The notes: a model not told the origin generated them from the letters alone. A stretch of 35,167 nt of DNA from SAR86 cluster bacterium (GCA_002746215.1 NVWI01000008.1:104859-140025), one strand, 5' to 3'. Numbered from the stretch's first letter, positions 1-8,594 are shown. A program made the numbers and translations.

Positions 1-73
1 ACCTACTTATCCTTATTCTTAATATTTATCTGCTTTTGATAACAGAGGGTATGTGTCACCAGTATACTCAAAA

Positions 74-1813
74 TTAAGTGATTCGATTAGCTTCAGCAAG
101 ACTGGTCAAACCTTTAGCGACTTTAATCAATGCTGAATTTCTAAGGTCATTGAAGCCTTGCTGTCTGGCCATATCGGCTATTTGAATAGTATTTCCATTA
201 TCCATAATAATACGTGAAATACTATCGGTGATAGGAACTACTTCATAAATCCCGACTCTGCCTTTATAGCCTTCGTTACACTTATCACAGCCCATTGCGC
301 CATATAGTTCTATATTTTCTAATTGTTCTTCAGTAAAACCTTCTTGTAACAAGATTTTCGGTGGTAATTTAATTGGTTTTTTGCAGTTATTGCAAAGCCT
401 TCTGGCTAATCTTTGAGCGATAATCAGTGTCACAGAGGTTGCCAGATTATAGGACGCAATACCCATATTCATCATGCGGCTCAACGTTTCTGAAGCGCTG
501 TTGGTGTGTAGGGTCGACAGTACCATATGGCCAGTTTGTGAGGCTTTTATCGCGATTTCTGCAGTTTCCAGGTCACGTATTTCGCCGACCATCACGACAT
601 CTGGATCTTGCCGTAAAAAGGCTCGTAGCGCAGAGGCGAAGTCGAGGCCGACTCGTGCGTTTATGGCAACCTGGTTGATGCCTTCCAAATTGATTTCAAC
701 GGGATCTTCTGCAGTAGAGATATTTCTTTCATTGGTATTGAGAATATTCAAGCCAGTGTAAAGAGAAACAGTTTTACCACTGCCGGTAGGGCCCGTGACA
801 AGAATCAAGCCTTGATGTTGGTGCAAGGCCTTGAGAAATAATTGTTTCTGGTCATCTTCATAACCCAGGGCATCAATACCCAGCATGACGCTACTGGAGT
901 CAAGAATTCGCATGACAATTTTCTCGCCCCATAAAGTAGGCAGGGTATTAACCCTGAAATCAATGGACTTGTTACGAGATAGTTTCATCTTTATGCGGCC
1001 ATCTTGCGGCAGGCGCCGTTCTGAGATATCGAGTTTTGCCATGATCTTAATTCGCGAACAAATACGATTAGCGATATTAATTGGAGGGCGAGCTATTTCT
1101 TTGAGGATGCCATCCAGGCGGTAGCGTACCCGGTAAACTTTTTCGTAAGGTTCAATATGAATATCAGAGACACCCAGTTTTATTGCATCTAACAGGACTT
1201 TATTGACGAACTTGACGATGGGTGTGTCATCAATACCTTCTGCGGGGTCTTCCTCAGCGCTTTCTTCTATTATTTCGATATCTATCTCTTCGAGGTCAAG
1301 GTTATCAAGGCCTTGGTATTCATAGTTACCCTCTTCTACATCTTCACCCTCACCGCCAAGATCTAACAGCTCATTTATCAGGCTTTGTAGCTTGTCATCT
1401 TCAACGATGATCAGGTCTATACTGGCGCCAGTGTTAAATTTTATTTCATTAATAGCATTTTCATCTGAAGGGTCAGATACTGCCAGGCTCACACGGTTAC
1501 CTTTTTTCTGCAGGGGAAGCACATTGTGTTTCTTAATAAGCTTGGCATTTACCAGCTTTACAGGTTCACCAAGAGTGACAGGGTCTAACGCAGCTAAATC
1601 AATTCTAGGTAGCCCGAATTCAATAGAAGCGGTTTCTGCAATTGCCTTACTATCCAGAATGTTATTTTTAACCAGATAGCGGGTTAGAGGAATGTTTTCT
1701 TCGCGGGCTTGACTGTAGGCTCTAAGCATTTCCCCTTGAGCAATTAAATTTATAGCGACCAGTTTTTTAGCTAAACCTTTGATTTCAATTTCACTTTTTA
1801 ATTCAGTGCTCAT
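74..1813 (-). CDS. pilB: Type IV pilus assembly ATPase PilB
   Basis: This is the cytoplasmic hexameric ATPase that powers pilin polymerisation at the inner-membrane platform. The 579-residue product has an N-terminal GspE/MshEN-type domain (about 50-150), an acidic linker (about 155-195) rich in Asp and Glu, and a secretion ATPase core. Visible motifs are Walker A GPTGSGKT (341-348), the Asp-box and Walker B around RQDPDVVMVGEIRD (401-414), the His-box TGHMVLSTLHTN (427-438), and a zinc-binding tetracysteine (C474, C477, C509, C512). Length is normal for PilB, which is usually about 565-580 residues. It starts at an ATG with a poor Shine-Dalgarno sequence and is divergent from pilA, as in Pseudomonas. 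The next gene on this strand, expected to be pilC, would lie before base 74, outside the window. The tetracysteine and the location beside a major pilin argue for PilB over GspE. Confidence 0.96.
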   Translation of the reverse strand: MSTELKSEIEIKGLAKKLVAINLIAQGEMLRAYSQAREENIPLTRYLVKNNILDSKAIAETASIEFGLPRIDLAALDPVTLGEPVKLVNAKLIKKHNVLPLQKKGNRVSLAVSDPSDENAINEIKFNTGASIDLIIVEDDKLQSLINELLDLGGEGEDVEEGNYEYQGLDNLDLEEIDIEIIEESAEEDPAEGIDDTPIVKFVNKVLLDAIKLGVSDIHIEPYEKVYRVRYRLDGILKEIARPPINIANRICSRIKIMAKLDISERRLPQDGRIKMKLSRNKSIDFRVNTLPTLWGEKIVMRILDSSSVMLGIDALGYEDDQKQLFLKALHQHQGLILVTGPTGSGKTVSLYTGLNILNTNERNISTAEDPVEINLEGINQVAINARVGLDFASALRAFLRQDPDVVMVGEIRDLETAEIAIKASQTGHMVLSTLHTNSASETLSRMMNMGIASYNLATSVTLIIAQRLARRLCNNCKKPIKLPPKILLQEGFTEEQLENIELYGAMGCDKCNEGYKGRVGIYEVVPITDSISRIIMDNGNTIQIADMARQQGFNDLRNSALIKVAKGLTSLAEANRIT

Positions 1814-1911
1814 GTTAATAGTTTACTTTAACTTTCTGACTTTTCTATATAAAAATAAAAGATTTTTCATATTAAGTGGGAACTAAAAAATAACCAAAAA
1901 ATGGAATAAAG

Positions 1912-1926
1912 TGACAAATATTGTCA
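1912..1926. promoter_or_regulatory. Palindrome TGACAA-ATA-TTGTCA, possible PilR-type activator site
   Basis: This is a perfect inverted repeat with 6-bp arms and a 3-base centre. It sits about 190 bases upstream of the predicted pilA start of transcription. Pseudomonas PilR recognises short TGTC/GACA-containing boxes upstream of pilA, and both arms contain that core. The assignment to PilR is inference, since the distance is larger than in Pseudomonas. Confidence 0.4.
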
Positions 1927-1987
1927 ATAAATTATAGGGCATTTAGGATAAATGTCATTTTTATTTGTTGAGCCACCTTAAAAAACA

Positions 1988-2003
1988 GGTGATCTATTTC
2001 ACA
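1988..2003. promoter_or_regulatory. CRP/Vfr-like binding site
   Basis: The sequence GGTGA-N6-TCACA matches the CRP consensus TGTGA-N6-TCACA in 9 of 10 conserved positions. The N6 is TCTATT, also close to the E. coli centre, and the site is followed by TTTT. In Pseudomonas the CRP homologue Vfr controls pilus genes. The site is centred about 120 bases upstream of the predicted pilA transcription start and about 180 bases upstream of the pilB start codon, so either gene could be the target. Confidence 0.55.
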
Positions 2004-2036
2004 TTTTAGACTTGAAAAATTAGATTTGAACGATAG

Positions 2037-2064
2037 ATAGCCCTAAATAAGGGGCTATTTTATT
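2037..2064 (+). terminator. Terminator-like hairpin upstream of the pilA promoter
   Basis: A 7-bp stem ATAGCCC/GGGCTAT (2037-2043 with 2052-2058) has an 8-base loop and is followed on the plus strand by TTTTATT. It lies before the sigma-54 promoter and no plus-strand gene precedes it. It may end a short upstream transcript or insulate the promoter. The stem is short and confidence is moderate. Confidence 0.4.
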
Positions 2065-2088
2065 AAATAAACACATTCAGCATAAAAC

Positions 2089-2104
2089 TGGCACAAGCTT
2101 TGCA
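2089..2104 (+). promoter_or_regulatory. Sigma-54 (RpoN) promoter of pilA
   Basis: The sequence TGGCAC-N5-TTGCA matches the -24/-12 consensus closely. GG (2090-2091) and GC (2102-2103) are 12 bases apart as required. Transcription should begin near 2115, giving a leader of about 75 bases. RpoN plus PilR/PilS control of pilA is established in Pseudomonas and related genera. No pilS or pilR gene is in this window. Confidence 0.88.
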
Positions 2105-2189
2105 CGGTTAAATGCAGATATTAGATAATATGCCTTATGCGGTGATCTGATTATCTTGAATAACGTTTTTTTAACTTAGGAGACACAAC

Positions 2190-2615
2190 ATGAAAAACAT
2201 GAAAAAGAAAGTCCAAAAGGGTTTTACCCTGATCGAATTAATGATCGTAATTGCGATTATCGGTATTTTGGCTGCTGTTGCTTTGCCTGCTTATCAGGAT
2301 TACACGATTCGTGCTAAAGCGTCTGAACTGATTCTTGCTGCCAGCACAGCTAAAAACAGCGTTTCTGAGTATGCCATTATTAACGCTACCCTTCCTTCTA
2401 CTACAGGGATTACGATTCAGAATATCACTTCAGGTATGACCAGCTCTGTAACATGGAATGGGACTGCCAACAGAATTCAGGTTGTAGCTGATTCAACGGC
2501 TCTGGGTCAACCCGTTACTATGTATTTAACGGCATCAATTAATGGTTCCGGCGGTGTTAACTGGGTATGTAGTGCAGCTATAGGCACTAATTATCTGCCA
2601 GGTAGCTGTAACTAA
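2190..2615 (+). CDS. pilA: Type IV major pilin PilA
   Basis: This is the structural subunit of the type IVa pilus. The 141-residue prepilin has a basic 11-residue leader ending in Gly, then the class III signal [20 protein letters not shown]. Cleavage by PilD is expected after G11, and F12 would be N-methylated. Mature Glu5 (E16 of the precursor), needed for assembly, is present. Near the C terminus C127 and C140 can form the disulfide-bonded D-region loop, and the protein ends immediately after the second Cys with one Asn. The globular part is rich in Ser and Thr, which are potential O-glycan acceptors. The ATG has an AGGAG Shine-Dalgarno 7 bases upstream. Expression is predicted from the sigma-54 promoter upstream, and a strong terminator follows. 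Confidence 0.96.
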   Translation: MKNMKKKVQKGFTLIELMIVIAIIGILAAVALPAYQDYTIRAKASELILAASTAKNSVSEYAIINATLPSTTGITIQNITSGMTSSVTWNGTANRIQVVADSTALGQPVTMYLTASINGSGGVNWVCSAAIGTNYLPGSCN

Positions 2616-2647
2616 AATTTCGAGCTAAGCTTTAGTTTGTTATATAG

Positions 2648-2682
2648 AAGCCAGCCTGCAATAGTAGGCTGGCTTTTTTTTT
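2648..2682 (+). terminator. Rho-independent terminator after pilA
   Basis: A perfect 10-bp stem AAGCCAGCCT/AGGCTGGCTT (2648-2657 with 2666-2675) has an 8-base loop and runs into a T tract up to 2682. It separates pilA from the downstream glycan genes, which must then use read-through or their own promoter. Confidence 0.93.
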
Positions 2683-2715
2683 GAATGACTTACTGAACAT
2701 AAATTAAATTTCTAT

Positions 2716-4608
2716 ATGTTTGAATCTGACAAAAAATTCAATTGGTTTGTGGCGATAGGCATTGTTGCCAGTCTCTTGTTTGTTGCCAGTTTGTACTGGA
2801 GTGGTTTAAATGGGCCGTTCTTATTGGATGATGTGCAGAATATTCAGGCTGATTATGTAGCGGGCTTCAACTGGCCTGAAATTTATTACGCGGTCACTCA
2901 TAATAATAGCGGTATGTTGGGAAGGCCTGTCTCAGTTTTAAGTATTCTCTTTTCGGGTATTTTGCATGGCCCTGATAGCTGGGGATATAAGTATCATAAT
3001 TTACTTATCCATCTTATCAATGGCTTATTAATTTTCTGGATTTTATTAGAAATACTGCCAAGATTAGTCATAAATAAAGATCAGAAAGCCTTATGTATGG
3101 TTGCTGGCTTGAGCGCCTTATTATGGATGCTTCACCCAATCATGGTAAGTACAGTACTTTATGCTGTGCAGAGAATGGCAGAACTCTCGGCTTTGTTTAC
3201 CTTAGTCGCAATCCTTGTCTATATCTTTGCCCGTGAGGCTCTAGAAAAGCAGAACAAAAGTTATTATTTTCTGGCCTATTTAGCCTTTCCTTTAGCATTG
3301 TTGCTTGCCGTTTTTTCCAAGGAAAATGGGGCTCTGGTTCCGTTTTATATTTTTGTAATAGAGCTTGTTGTTTATCGTTTACATTTTTCCAACAAAAATG
3401 TAAGAAATAATCTTATTGTTTTTCATACCTTGTTTGTTTTTATTCCGATCATGTTGGGTTCTATTTATCTGGCGACACATTTTAGTGAACTGGCAAATTT
3501 TGCGCTTAGAGATTACAGCATGATTGAACGACTGATGACTCAGTTACATGTGATGGCTTTTTATCTCAAGTTGATTTTGTTGCCGAACCTTTCAGATATG
3601 TCTCTATTTCATGACGATTATCAGATAACTAGAACCTTTGATATTGGCACAATTCTGTTGTTCCTGTTTTTTTCAGCCTCAGTCTGGTTTGTTTTTTATA
3701 TGAAAAAAAGAGCGCCAGTGATCTCATTTTTTGTGGCCTGGTTTATTGTTTCACATCTTATGGAATCGACTTTTTTGAATCTTGAACTAGTCTTTGAACA
3801 TCGGAATTATCTTGCAGCCTTAGGCCCGATAGTCATACTCATTTACTTTGTATCCATAAGTATGCAACATAAGGGGTTAAGGTATATTCCTGTTTTTTTT
3901 ATAGCGCTAACTTCTTTTATGACTTATGCGAGGGTGGGTGAATGGCAGAGCAAGGATGTGTTTGTCACGATTGCTGTTACTGAGCACCCTGAATCACTTA
4001 GAGCACAAGTTGAATATGCATATCTTCAGTTTGCTTTAGGTAATCGGGATGCCGCTATTGAACACCTTGAAATTGGTCAAAGACTCAACCAAAGAGAATT
4101 TGGTAGTGTCGTAAATAACATTGTCTATCTGTGTGGAACGGACTTTAATTCTGAGGAGTTATTTGTTGAAGCTAAGCTGAGAGCAGCTAACTATCCAGTT
4201 ACACCGTATGCGCTGAATTCAATTGATATCTTATCAAGATTAATAAAAGACAATAATTGTTCTGGGGTGACACTGGATCAACTTTTGGAGCTCGTGCAAG
4301 TTTCAAGTAACCAGACTGATACGCAGAAAATCAAGACTTTATTGGGGTATCTACAGCGACAAGAGGCTCAGATTCGTATCTTCACAGGGGACGTTGACGC
4401 AGGTCTAAGGTATATGATTTCAGCTTATCAAAACTCTGGTGCTACCAGTATTTTAGTCGAAATAACAAATGTGCTATTAAGCGTTAAAGCTTATGAGAAT
4501 GCAGAGGAAATTATAGGTTTACTAGAGGAGCTGGATCAGAATTCTCCTAAGTCTGAGAAATATCAGATCGATATCCTTAAGACTAAACTGGCTGAATTAA
4601 AGCCGTAA
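2716..4608 (+). CDS. Membrane GT-C-like glycosyltransferase with C-terminal TPR-like region
   Basis: This 630-residue polytopic inner-membrane protein resembles the bacterial relatives of TMTC/protein O-mannosyltransferases. After a first membrane helix (about 10-30) there is an acidic pair D38-D39 in the first loop, typical of GT-C catalytic Asp residues. Later come GRPVSVLS, a YHNLLIHLINGLL helix, HPI..V.YAVQRMAE and SKENGALVPF, then VFEHRNYLAALGP, all recurrent in that family. About ten membrane segments run to residue 410. The remaining 220 residues are soluble and helical with degenerate TPR-like repeats. GT-C enzymes use polyprenyl-phosphate sugars, and the next gene could supply one. 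Position immediately after pilA parallels pilin-modifying genes such as tfpO and tfpW, but this protein is not clearly either. The acceptor is unknown and pilin is the leading guess. Confidence 0.65.
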   Translation: MFESDKKFNWFVAIGIVASLLFVASLYWSGLNGPFLLDDVQNIQADYVAGFNWPEIYYAVTHNNSGMLGRPVSVLSILFSGILHGPDSWGYKYHNLLIHLINGLLIFWILLEILPRLVINKDQKALCMVAGLSALLWMLHPIMVSTVLYAVQRMAELSALFTLVAILVYIFAREALEKQNKSYYFLAYLAFPLALLLAVFSKENGALVPFYIFVIELVVYRLHFSNKNVRNNLIVFHTLFVFIPIMLGSIYLATHFSELANFALRDYSMIERLMTQLHVMAFYLKLILLPNLSDMSLFHDDYQITRTFDIGTILLFLFFSASVWFVFYMKKRAPVISFFVAWFIVSHLMESTFLNLELVFEHRNYLAALGPIVILIYFVSISMQHKGLRYIPVFFIALTSFMTYARVGEWQSKDVFVTIAVTEHPESLRAQVEYAYLQFALGNRDAAIEHLEIGQRLNQREFGSVVNNIVYLCGTDFNSEELFVEAKLRAANYPVTPYALNSIDILSRLIKDNNCSGVTLDQLLELVQVSSNQTDTQKIKTLLGYLQRQEAQIRIFTGDVDAGLRYMISAYQNSGATSILVEITNVLLSVKAYENAEEIIGLLEELDQNSPKSEKYQIDILKTKLAELKP

Positions 4609-4655
4609 AGTATTAGTAAGCTATTTCATAATCGTGTACGTGAGGTCGTAAGTTA

Positions 4656-5519
4656 ATGGCTAATTCAGATTTCTCAATAGTGATTCCTGCTAAAAATGAG
4701 GCGCAGAATTTAAAGCTACTGTTGCCAGAGTTAAAGGCTTTATACCCAGAAGCTGAAATTATTGTTGTCAATGATGGCTCGACTGATGATTCAGTATCTG
4801 TTTGTGAAGAAAATGACGTTAATGTATTTACCCATCAGTACAGTAAGGGTAATGGCGCTAGTATAAAAACAGGAGCTAGAGCCGCTTCTCATGACATTAT
4901 TGTTTTTATGGATGGGGATGGGCAGCATCAGCCAAAGGATGTGTCTAGATTGTTAGAACAACTAAATCAGGGCGCTGATATGGTTGTCGGTGCTCGGGGG
5001 AAAAAATCGCAGGCAAGTATTGGGCGTTTACTTGCTAACTCTATTTATAATCGTTTATCTAGCTGGATTGCAGGACAACAAATACAAGATTTAACTTCTG
5101 GTCTTAGGGTCGTTAAAAAAAATAAATTCCTAAAGTTTTTGTATCTATTACCCAATGGATTTTCTTATCCGACGACCTCAACGATGGCTTTCTTTCGCGC
5201 CGGTTATTCAGTCGAGTATATCCCCATAGAAACAAAAGAAAGGCTGGGTAAGAGTCACATTAATCTTTTAAAAGATGGCATTCGCTTTTTTATAATTATT
5301 TTTAAAATCGGCACGCTCTATTCCCCCTTAAAAATATTCCTGCCAATATCTTTTGGTTTTTTCTGTATGGGCTTGGCTTATTATTTGTATACGTTCTTTA
5401 CTTTCCATAGCTTCACAAATATGAGTGCTTTATTATTTATGACTTCTGTATTGGTCTTTTTAATTGGGTTGGTTTCAGAGCAAGTAACAATGCTGATATA
5501 TAAAGACTCTGAAGAGTAA
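4656..5519 (+). CDS. GT2 glycosyltransferase, polyprenyl-phosphate-sugar synthase-like
   Basis: This 287-residue protein has a GT-A domain like dolichyl-phosphate mannose synthase. Visible signatures are FSIVIPAKNEA near the start, VVNDGSTDDS with D40, the metal-binding DGDGQ (D86, D88), and DLTSGLR, followed by two C-terminal membrane helices (about 225-280). Such enzymes transfer a sugar from a nucleotide donor to a polyprenyl phosphate on the cytoplasmic face. GAGG lies about 10 bases before the ATG. It follows the GT-C-like gene by 47 bases in the same direction, so donor production and transfer may be coupled. The sugar cannot be read from sequence. ArnC-type undecaprenyl-phosphate transferases are a related alternative. 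Confidence 0.85.
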   Translation: MANSDFSIVIPAKNEAQNLKLLLPELKALYPEAEIIVVNDGSTDDSVSVCEENDVNVFTHQYSKGNGASIKTGARAASHDIIVFMDGDGQHQPKDVSRLLEQLNQGADMVVGARGKKSQASIGRLLANSIYNRLSSWIAGQQIQDLTSGLRVVKKNKFLKFLYLLPNGFSYPTTSTMAFFRAGYSVEYIPIETKERLGKSHINLLKDGIRFFIIIFKIGTLYSPLKIFLPISFGFFCMGLAYYLYTFFTFHSFTNMSALLFMTSVLVFLIGLVSEQVTMLIYKDSEE

Positions 5520-5600
5520 CTGTTTTTTTGTGGAGCATAAATAATTGAGTTCTCTGCTGAAAATAAATACTAATCTAGTATCTCTGGGTTAATTTTGATC

Positions 5601-6305
5601 ATGCCAAATATTAAGCAAAAAATTAAATCTATTCCGCTTATAGGGTTGCTGGCAAAAGTACTCTATTTTCTCTTGATTGAACCATTTCGAAAATTTTCCG
5701 GATCAGAAGATTACTGGAAGCAACGATATGCTCAAGGAGGTAGCTCAGGTGACGGCTCTTATAAGCTGCTAGCAGACTTCAAGGCCGAAGTATTAAATGC
5801 ATTAGTAGCAAAACATGAAGTAGAGTCAGTGATTGAATTTGGCTGTGGTGATGGTAACCAATTATCTCTTTTAAACTTTTCAGCTTATCAGGGGGTAGAT
5901 GTAAGCCCGCAAGCAATCGCTTTATGCAAAGATCAGTTTTCACAAGATGCTACTAAGGCCTTTTCATTATTAGAGGAGTATCGAGGGCAGCAGAGTGATA
6001 TGAGCATGTCTCTGGACGTGATTTATCATCTTGTAGAAGATGAGGTTTTTGAAAATCACATGAAACTTCTTTTTGAATCGGCTACTGCACTGGTTGTGAT
6101 TTACTCATCTGATACAGCTCAGCAGCAGAAGATTCAGGGCAAGCATATCAGGCACCGAAAATTTACTGATTGGATAGCTAGGCACATCAATAACTGGGAG
6201 CTGGCGCGGCATATTCCAAACAAATATCCCTATAAAGGCGATGATACGTCAGGCTCATTTGCTGATTTTTATATCTACTCCCCACGAAGTCAGAAAAAAG
6301 AGTGA
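5601..6305 (+). CDS. Class I SAM-dependent methyltransferase
   Basis: This 234-residue protein has the SAM-binding motif I IEFGCGDGNQ (E79 to N86) and a downstream acidic residue in GVDVS (D100) that would bind the ribose. A hydrophobic N-terminal segment (about 11-26, IPLIGLLAKVLYFLLI) may tether it to the membrane. The C-terminal part (HRKFTDWI, NNWE, SFADFYIY) does not place it in a characterised family. The ATG at 5601 is preferred; an in-frame TTG at 5595 would add two residues, and neither has a good Shine-Dalgarno. Lying inside a glycosyltransferase cluster, it may methylate a sugar or lipid carrier, which is inference from context. Confidence 0.75.
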   Translation: MPNIKQKIKSIPLIGLLAKVLYFLLIEPFRKFSGSEDYWKQRYAQGGSSGDGSYKLLADFKAEVLNALVAKHEVESVIEFGCGDGNQLSLLNFSAYQGVDVSPQAIALCKDQFSQDATKAFSLLEEYRGQQSDMSMSLDVIYHLVEDEVFENHMKLLFESATALVVIYSSDTAQQQKIQGKHIRHRKFTDWIARHINNWELARHIPNKYPYKGDDTSGSFADFYIYSPRSQKKE

Positions 6306-6311
6306 GTTTGC

Positions 6312-7307
6312 TTGAATCAGGCTGCTCTTGGTTGGTGCTGTTCAATGGTTGAAATTGAAAATAAAAATTTGAAAAAGTCACGGTTTCAAGCCATTATTTG
6401 GCCTGCTTTGTATGCCTTTATATTGCTTTCTGTCATTCTGGCACTGAATTGGTTTTTCTCACTGAAAATTGATTATCAGCTATTTAAAATGCTTTCCTAT
6501 CAGTGGTTAGCAGCAGCTATCCTGATGCAGGGGCTGGTAATAATAGTTTTTATAATGGCTTGGCAATATAACCTGCGCCTGCATGGTCTGTCACAAATCA
6601 GCTTTTTACAATCAAGTCTCATGATAGGCATCAATTCAATTGGCAAGTACACGCCAGGTAAAATTCTCGGTGTTGTTGCCAGAGGTTCTGCCCTTTACAA
6701 AATGGCTGGTGATGGGAGGCTGGTAGTTCAGGCTACGTTGGTGGAGCAACTGGCCCTGGTCCATAGTGGAATTGTGGTTGCCGCGTTGTTCTGGTTAGTT
6801 GACAAAGGCAACATCCTACTGGCTTTACTGGTACTGGGTTTGGCGCTTATTTCAGTTTTTCTGATGGCTCGTTTTGATGAGCTGGTTGTTAATACAACGT
6901 TTAAATTACTCAGAAGAACGCCAGTTGCCCTTATGCATATTGGCTTTAGGAAAAGTTATAAACTGGTCTTTGTGTTAATGGCTCTGATGTGGGTATTGTC
7001 AGCGATGACTTTGTATCTGCTTATGATTGCATTTGGGGTTGTCGGCGGCTGGAGTATTTCTGCATTGATCTGGATAACAGTGATGGCCTATTTAAGCGGA
7101 TTTTTGGCCTTTTTTACGCCAGCAGGCCTCGGTGTGAGAGAAGGGGTCATTGTTGCACTATTGAGCGTGCAGATGGGTGTTGGAGTAGCAGTTTCAATTT
7201 CTATTCTGCATCGCTTAATTACCTTATTGTTTGATTTTTTACTGGGCTGTCTTGCTTTGTTTTTGGGTAAGTCTTATTTAATTGCTCCAATAGATAAAAG
7301 TGATTAA
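6312..7307 (+). CDS. UPF0104/AglD-like integral membrane protein (LPG synthase TM family)
   Basis: This 331-residue protein has about eight predicted membrane helices beginning near residue 27. Two family signatures are clear, GKYTPGKI (111-118) and AGLGVREG (271-278), as in the transmembrane part of MprF and in AglD/UPF0104 proteins. Members near glycosyltransferase genes are often proposed to act in flipping or handling lipid-linked sugars, though most are uncharacterised. The start is uncertain: TTG at 6312 has a GAGTGAG-type Shine-Dalgarno overlapping the stop of the previous gene, whereas the in-frame ATG at 6345 has none. The tight spacing of 6 bases to the methyltransferase indicates co-transcription. 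Confidence 0.82.
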   Translation: MNQAALGWCCSMVEIENKNLKKSRFQAIIWPALYAFILLSVILALNWFFSLKIDYQLFKMLSYQWLAAAILMQGLVIIVFIMAWQYNLRLHGLSQISFLQSSLMIGINSIGKYTPGKILGVVARGSALYKMAGDGRLVVQATLVEQLALVHSGIVVAALFWLVDKGNILLALLVLGLALISVFLMARFDELVVNTTFKLLRRTPVALMHIGFRKSYKLVFVLMALMWVLSAMTLYLLMIAFGVVGGWSISALIWITVMAYLSGFLAFFTPAGLGVREGVIVALLSVQMGVGVAVSISILHRLITLLFDFLLGCLALFLGKSYLIAPIDKSD

Positions 7308-7375
7308 ATCGATGCAACTTAGTTTCAAGTTTCAGTGTTCCTCTAGCAGCAGGGTTTCTCTGAAGCCAGACCGTC

Positions 7376-8560
7376 ATGACTAAAAATAAAATCCTTGTAA
7401 CGGCTTCTACTTTCCCTCGATGGCTTGGTGATACCGATCCTCCGTTTATTTACTATCTGTGTCTAGGTCTCCAAAAATATGAAGTACATATCCTCGCTCC
7501 ACATTGTAAGGGTTGCCCAGAGAAGGAAGTGCTAAAAGGCTTGCATATACACCGTTACCGGTATGCCCCCCAGAGCATGGAAGTTCTCGCGTATGATGGC
7601 GGCTTGCTCAGAAAAATAAAAAGCCGTCCTTTATATGCTTTGCTGTTGCCATTTTTTATTGGCGGCCAATGGCTGGCAATAAGACGCTTACAGAATAAGC
7701 ATAAGTTTGCGCTTATTCATGCTCACTGGATCATTCCGCAGGGGCTGGTTGCAGCCTTAAGCCCTTGTAAATACCTGCTAACTTCTCATGGCGGTGACCT
7801 CTATGCCTTAAAGGGTAAATTTCTTACTTCAATAAAAAAATGGATATTAAAGAAAGCCGCTAGAGTGACGGTGGTGAGTCATGCAATGGTTAGTGAGTGC
7901 GTTAAATTGGGTCTCAGAGAAAGCGATGTAACTGTACAGCCGATGGGGGTGGATACCACCGATTTGTTTGTTGCCCCAGAAAATCACGATAGTGCTGCTA
8001 GAAATGGAATTTTATGTGTAGGCCGGTTGGTCGAAAAAAAGGGAATCTCTGTCCTGATCGAAGCGTTGGCAGTACTCAGAGCAATTGAGATAAAGCCTAA
8101 GCTAACAATTATTGGAGATGGCCCTGAAGCCGAGAATCTTAAAAGGCTGGTTTCTGAAAAGAAGCTGGGTGCACAGGTCATATTTTTAGGCGCTATCAGG
8201 AATACAGATTTGCCGGCTTATTATCAGCAAGCGAGTATCTTTGTTTTACCTTCAATCATTTCCAAAGATGGGGACCAGGAAGGTTTGGGTCTAGTCAGCG
8301 TAGAAGCGATGGCCTGTGGTTGTCCTGTGATTGCCTCTGCTCTGCCGGCAGTGAAAGATGTTGTTAGTCATGAGAAAGATGGGCTACTGGTTGAGCCAGG
8401 CTCTGCATCGGCGTTTGCCAAAGCCATTCATCGATTACTTGAAGATAAAAATTTGAGAAATCTGCTGGCTGAAGCAGGCCTACAACGGGCGAGTTATTTT
8501 GATTGGAAAAAAGTCTCAGCCCGATATCAGGACATCATTGAGCAGTTGATCAGCAAATAA
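7376..8560 (+). CDS. GT4-family glycosyltransferase
   Basis: This 394-residue protein has two Rossmann domains of the GT-B fold. The N-terminal half includes HAHWIIPQG and LTSHGGDLYALKGKF, typical of GT4 enzymes that act in polysaccharide or glycolipid synthesis. The C-terminal half holds GRLVEKKGISVLIEAL and the nucleotide-sugar E-x7-E motif (E302, E310, in EGLGLVSVEA). It lacks membrane helices and should act on the cytoplasmic face. It is the last plus-strand gene of the cluster, 68 bases after the UPF0104-like gene, and converges with the acyltransferase on the other strand. Donor and acceptor cannot be deduced. Confidence 0.9.
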   Translation: MTKNKILVTASTFPRWLGDTDPPFIYYLCLGLQKYEVHILAPHCKGCPEKEVLKGLHIHRYRYAPQSMEVLAYDGGLLRKIKSRPLYALLLPFFIGGQWLAIRRLQNKHKFALIHAHWIIPQGLVAALSPCKYLLTSHGGDLYALKGKFLTSIKKWILKKAARVTVVSHAMVSECVKLGLRESDVTVQPMGVDTTDLFVAPENHDSAARNGILCVGRLVEKKGISVLIEALAVLRAIEIKPKLTIIGDGPEAENLKRLVSEKKLGAQVIFLGAIRNTDLPAYYQQASIFVLPSIISKDGDQEGLGLVSVEAMACGCPVIASALPAVKDVVSHEKDGLLVEPGSASAFAKAIHRLLEDKNLRNLLAEAGLQRASYFDWKKVSARYQDIIEQLISK

Positions 8561-8594
8561 AGCTAAGACATTGCCAGAAGGTTTTGATCCTGTT

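Larger units (their letters stand above)
1814..2189. other. pilB-pilA divergent intergenic region
   Basis: This 376-base region is very AT-rich and has no credible ORF. It holds, from left to right, a TGACAA/TTGTCA palindrome (1912-1926), a CRP/Vfr-like site (1988-2003), a terminator-like hairpin (2037-2064), a sigma-54 promoter (2089-2104) and the pilA leader with an AGGAG Shine-Dalgarno at 2178-2182. No sigma-70 promoter for pilB stands out. Confidence 0.8.

Noticed and set aside
2089-2104. Sigma-70 promoter for pilA
   Set aside because: The spacing and bases fit sigma-54 far better, and no convincing -35/-10 pair lies in the pilA leader.
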